The notes beneath the pieces were generated by a model, which saw only the letters and a program-made list of their open reading frames with translations, was not told where the DNA came from and did not search any database. A stretch of 64,000 bases of DNA, taken from contig NZ_CP031356.1 in the NCBI RefSeq assembly GCF_003355475.1, forward strand, positions 1,364,001-1,428,000. Reading direction: 5' to 3'. This DNA is from Brachybacterium saurashtrense (GTDB lineage Bacteria > Actinomycetota > Actinomycetes > Actinomycetales > Dermabacteraceae). Positions 60,610 through 64,000 of the stretch are shown here, piece after piece. A program made the translations under genes and the position numbers. How positions within the stretch are numbered: the stretch's first letter is position 1; the number at the start of each line of letters is the position of its first letter.

Positions 60610-61766
60610 GAGGAGACCACGGCTGGAACGCGGACACGGCCAGTAAGGAGATCGCTCGCAAGCCCGAGTTTCAAAGTTCGGAGTTTCTCGCGCTCTTTCT
60701 CTTCAGCGACAATGCGCCTCTCGATAGAACGATAGACAGCAACCATTCGTTGCTGGCACTCAGGACTCGGTGCCGGAAACCCGAATTTCTTCAACACGTG
60801 GATCGAGACCTCAGCTCGCGTCGTGCCGACAACAGCCAGGTCGAGGCGTCGCTGAGCTTCGCGACTCAGAAGATAGAGGCGCGCAAACTCTGGCAATATA
60901 TTCTTCCCAAACCGGAGGCGTGCCAGCTCTCGGCTGATGTTTCCCGTGTAGTGTTCCGGGGCAACTCCGGCACGCCCGATAGTCCCCTTGATCGAGAGTA
61001 GGACATCTCCCGGAGCAACCCGGCTTCGCCGATACTGTGCGTCGATTGCCGGCTTCGTACGATGCAGGTCAGTCTCGAAGTCGCCGCTGAGGTCTCGGAT
61101 CGAGAGGACGGGGACACCACCGGCCACGAACTCACCGGACTGAACGATGCCGTAGCAAATGTCCGCCACACAGAGATGGGCTAGAGGCTCTCGTTGTTCT
61201 GCTGGGATCGCCGCGACGAGGTCATCGACGAGACCATTAGCCTGAAGCCGAAGCTTGTTCACCAACTCGTTTGAGATCCGAATCTGGCAATCCAGTGTGT
61301 CGAGCAGTTCCGCGATCGCCCCCTGCTCGTCGAGGCCTGGCAGTCGAATCAAATAGCGATCCAGGTCACCACGAGTTACGTGCTTCATTGTCGTCCCATG
61401 CGACTTCGCCGCAAGGCGGTCGAGGTGATAATTGATGAGATGGTGAAGGAATCGCACGTTCACATCGGGAGCCGGGGTCACCTTGAACAAGTGCTGATTG
61501 AGGTACGCGGGCCCGCGATTCCAGAACACAACTGCGAGTGTTGCGCTCCAGGAGAAAATTAGATCTCCGTCCTCAATGAGGTAGGGCTCTGCCGTCGGCC
61601 CCTCGTAACGATCCGGTTCAACGGTAGGATCGAGGAGTTCTCGAATCCTAACGATCGGCAGGCCGTTCTCGCCCCAATGCTGGGGCTTGAAGGCAAACCC
61701 GTTGAGATACGTGCCGAGGGAGGCTAGGGAGCGAGGTTCCCACTCCGAGTACGCTCGTCTATTCAT
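60606..61766 (-). CDS. hsdS: Type I restriction-modification specificity subunit S
   Basis: This 386-aa protein has two target-recognition domains (about 10-150 and 195-345), each followed by a conserved helix (LDEQGAIAELLDTLDCQIRISNELV at about 147-170, shown as marker, and QQRMVAVYRSIERRIVAEEKE at about 338-358). The two domains define a bipartite recognition sequence that cannot be predicted here. The second half is richer in A+T than its neighbours, suggesting exchange of the recognition domain. It overlaps hsdM by 8 nt and hsdR by 4 nt. Confidence 0.93.
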   Translation of the reverse strand: MNRRAYSEWEPRSLASLGTYLNGFAFKPQHWGENGLPIVRIRELLDPTVEPDRYEGPTAEPYLIEDGDLIFSWSATLAVVFWNRGPAYLNQHLFKVTPAPDVNVRFLHHLINYHLDRLAAKSHGTTMKHVTRGDLDRYLIRLPGLDEQGAIAELLDTLDCQIRISNELVNKLRLQANGLVDDLVAAIPAEQREPLAHLCVADICYGIVQSGEFVAGGVPVLSIRDLSGDFETDLHRTKPAIDAQYRRSRVAPGDVLLSIKGTIGRAGVAPEHYTGNISRELARLRFGKNILPEFARLYLLSREAQRRLDLAVVGTTRAEVSIHVLKKFGFPAPSPECQQRMVAVYRSIERRIVAEEKEREKLRTLKLGLASDLLTGRVRVPAVVSS

Positions 61767-64000
61767 AGCCGAGCTCCTTCAGCATCCCGGCAAGGGTTGT
61801 TGTGACGGCGTCACGTTCGGCCTCGAGCGTCGAGAGCGGCGTCCGGTACTTGTCCCACCATGCCTCGAAGGCCGCGATCGCGGCTCGTCGGTGCCTGGTG
61901 ATTCGGTCGGTGGCCTCGGCCAGCAAATCGTGTTGTAAGGCATCGAGCACGATCAGGCGGGCCGACGTGTCGTCGAGGGCTGTGCTCGCTGCCGCTAGAT
62001 GATCGGCGAAGGACGCCTTCTCGACCTTGCGCTGCTTCTTGGTGGCCGTCAACTTGCTCTTCAGCTTCTTGAGTTCGGCCGGCGACAGGGCCTCTTCGGC
62101 GGGTTCGTCGCTCTCCTCCTCATCATCGGAGACAGTGTCCGCCTTGATCGTCCTATCCAGCTCAGCGACCTCGGCTTCGAGCGTGGCCAGCCGGTAGAGG
62201 TACTCCGGCAGCAATGCACGGGCCACCTTGTGGTCGAGCGGGTTGACCTTGGCCTTCTCTTCGGCCAGGGCGTCGAGCACCGTGGCGACCCAGGCCTCAA
62301 TAAGACCGCGGTAGCCGTGCGTCGCGAGCGTTTTCAGGTCCGGCAGGCTCTCGCCCCACCAGGACGCCACGATGCCGCGGATCGCGAACGGATCGAGCAG
62401 TGGCGTCGAAGCGAGGGCCTCCCGGAACGTCTCGATCAGGTCCTTGCGGAGGTCGACGAGGTCACCCGGCTCCTCCAGCTTGTCGACGCGGGCTTCCTGC
62501 TCCTCCCACCAGACGCCAATCACATCGAGTACAGCGCTCTCCGCCGCGAGCACTCCAGCGTCGGCTTCGATCAGGCGACGGAGGTCGCGCCGCTCGGTCA
62601 CGACGTCCGCAAACTGTAGGTAGTCGTCACTCCTTGGCGCCAGCAGGTGCTCGGACATGAGGCCGTGCGCTGCGAAGAGATTCGCCTTTGCGCTCACCTC
62701 GCTCTTTGGGATGCCGCCGTGCAGGTGTGCCCGAACGTCCTGCGGTTCGGGAGGCGGCGTGGTGTCGACGTAGCGTCGGATGTTGAGGTTGTCGTCGTTC
62801 TCGGCCAGCTCGCTGCGACTGACTCGGCGCGCGAAACCGGGGACTTCCTCGAACGTGCGGTATGCCGAAACGATCTTCTCGAGGTGCTCGGGCTCCAGGT
62901 AGTTCTGTGCCCTGCCCTCTCGGTAGTCCCGGTCCGCGTTGATGAACAGCACCTTGCCTGCGCGGTCTCTCGGCTTCGAGCCGAGCGGCCGCAACACGAG
63001 GATGCAGGCTGGGATGCCCGTGCCGTAGAAGAGCTGCGGGCCGAGGCCGATGACAGCCTCGATGAGGTCGTCGTCCAGGAAGCCAGTGCGGATCCTCCCC
63101 TCGTCACCACCGCGAAAGAGCACGCCGTGCGGCATGACCGTGGTTACGAGGCCACCAGGCCGGGTGACGGCCAGCATGTGCTGGACGAACATCAAATCGG
63201 CCTTCTTGCCCTTCTCGGGCGTGTAGCCATAGCGAAACCGCTCAGGGAAGGGCATGGCATGGGCTGAGTAGTTCATCGAGAACGGCGGATTGGTGATCAC
63301 GCGGTCGAAGCGCTGCAGCTCCCCGCCCGTGATATGGGCCGGGTCCTCGAGCGTGCCGTCGTCGTTGTTCCGCAAGTCAGCGTCGGGGATGCCGTGCAGG
63401 AGCATGTTCATCTTGGAGATGGCCCAGACGCTGCCGTCCTTCTCCTGTCCCGCGAGCGCCAGGTTGCGGCCGTCGCCGCCCGACTCCTCCACATACTCCT
63501 TCGAGAGGATCAGCATGCCGCCAGAGCCCGTACACGGGTCGTAGACGCTCATGCCGGGACGCGGGTCGGCGATCTGCACCATGAGACGGACGACATCGCG
63601 GGGCGTGTAGAACTCCCCGCCCTTCTTGCCAGCCGAATCAGCGAAGTCACGGATCAGGTACTCGTACGCAGCGCCGAGGAGGTCTGGGAACTCAAAGTCC
63701 TGCTGCTGGAGGGGCACCTTGTTGAAGTGCATGATCAACTCACGCAACTTCTTGTCAGACATCGACGATTGTCCGATCTTGCGGTTGAAATCGATGTGCT
63801 GCAGCACCCCGTCGAGCGACCGGTTGCTGTGCTCCAGCTCCTCCAGGGCCTTGTTCAAACCGCTGCCCACCGCCTTGTGGAGATGATCACGGATCTGCTC
63901 CCAGCGCGCCCGCTGGGGCACGTAGAAGGTCTTGTAGAACGACGGTGACTCGGCGCGCTGCTCGGCCTCGGCCTGGGAACGTCCACGGGAGCGCTGCTCG
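61759..64000 (-). CDS. hsdM: Type I restriction-modification methyltransferase subunit M, 3' part
   Basis: The frame runs off the right edge (747 codons visible); the GTG at 63921 lies inside the conserved part (FYVPQRARWEQIRDHLH), so the real start is beyond 64000. Adenine-N6 methyltransferase motif I is DPCTGSGGML and motif IV is NPPF, with the family FYTPRDVVRLM ahead of them. The C-terminus carries a long helical, charged extension (residues equivalent to the last 270, with EEESDEPAEEALSPAELKKLKSK as part), typical of the large HsdM type. It modifies host DNA together with HsdS. Confidence 0.95.
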   Translation of the reverse strand, partial: EQRSRGRSQAEAEQRAESPSFYKTFYVPQRARWEQIRDHLHKAVGSGLNKALEELEHSNRSLDGVLQHIDFNRKIGQSSMSDKKLRELIMHFNKVPLQQQDFEFPDLLGAAYEYLIRDFADSAGKKGGEFYTPRDVVRLMVQIADPRPGMSVYDPCTGSGGMLILSKEYVEESGGDGRNLALAGQEKDGSVWAISKMNMLLHGIPDADLRNNDDGTLEDPAHITGGELQRFDRVITNPPFSMNYSAHAMPFPERFRYGYTPEKGKKADLMFVQHMLAVTRPGGLVTTVMPHGVLFRGGDEGRIRTGFLDDDLIEAVIGLGPQLFYGTGIPACILVLRPLGSKPRDRAGKVLFINADRDYREGRAQNYLEPEHLEKIVSAYRTFEEVPGFARRVSRSELAENDDNLNIRRYVDTTPPPEPQDVRAHLHGGIPKSEVSAKANLFAAHGLMSEHLLAPRSDDYLQFADVVTERRDLRRLIEADAGVLAAESAVLDVIGVWWEEQEARVDKLEEPGDLVDLRKDLIETFREALASTPLLDPFAIRGIVASWWGESLPDLKTLATHGYRGLIEAWVATVLDALAEEKAKVNPLDHKVARALLPEYLYRLATLEAEVAELDRTIKADTVSDDEEESDEPAEEALSPAELKKLKSKLTATKKQRKVEKASFADHLAAASTALDDTSARLIVLDALQHDLLAEATDRITRHRRAAIAAFEAWWDKYRTPLSTLEAERDAVTTTLAGMLKELGYE

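Overview
The window is very G+C-rich (clearly above 70% across most of it). It carries actinobacterial gene families: several Tat or lipoprotein ABC binding proteins, many ATGA/GTGA gene overlaps, and many leaderless-looking starts with a TAnnnT box 6-7 nt before ATG/GTG. This suggests a Micrococcales actinobacterium, plausibly Brachybacterium or a relative. The genus is inferred from gene content, not proven.

Layout. 1-8.7 kb: end of a DNA-3-methyladenine glycosylase, siderophore-interacting reductase, CrtI-like oxidoreductase, POT peptide transporter, an unrecognised 439-aa protein, an HNH nuclease, an XRE-MurA fusion and a TetR regulator. 8.7-20.7 kb: a long minus-strand cluster encoding a CMD/AhpD double-domain protein, an iron/hydroxamate-type ABC importer, an FAD/NAD(P)-binding protein and a complete peptide-type ABC importer. 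20.9-30.0 kb: carbohydrate genes (GH127 beta-L-arabinofuranosidase, LacI regulator, two Gfo/Idh/MocA oxidoreductases, ThuA), with a DUF1846 protein and a secreted EEP-fold phosphatase/nuclease; LacI-type palindromes lie in front of the sugar genes. 30.2-38.4 kb: an Ltp-repeat lipoprotein, a NERD/UvrD-like helicase broken by one in-frame amber codon, a GH32 fructosidase, RecQ, a frameshifted Nudix gene and a Tat-exported metallophosphoesterase. 38.6-44.0 kb: a second peptide ABC importer with a fused double ATPase. 44.2-55.8 kb: a toroid-fold protein, DoxX, NYN/OST-HTH protein, cupin, LysR with divergent YeiH, a molybdate operon (HTH-TOBE regulator, modABC) coupled to an HhH-GPD glycosylase, an ABC-class ATPase, and an alpha/beta hydrolase-marR pair sharing two near-identical operators.

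55.9-64.0 kb: base composition drops and a type I restriction-modification island begins. It runs on the minus strand as hsdM (cut by the window end), hsdS, hsdR, an M48/YgjP-type metallopeptidase and the first ~50 codons of what looks like a KAP-type P-loop NTPase, cut off just before its Walker A motif. This truncated end abuts non-coding DNA and a small HTH frame next to marR, marking a rearranged island edge.

The best leads are: the combined iron-type plus peptide-type transport/CMD/flavoprotein cluster; the XRE-MurA fusion with an intact catalytic Cys; the M48- and KAP-bearing RM island; the broken NERD helicase beside the Ltp lipoprotein; and several unassigned operator palindromes. No rRNA, tRNA, CRISPR array, intact insertion sequence or replication origin was recognised.
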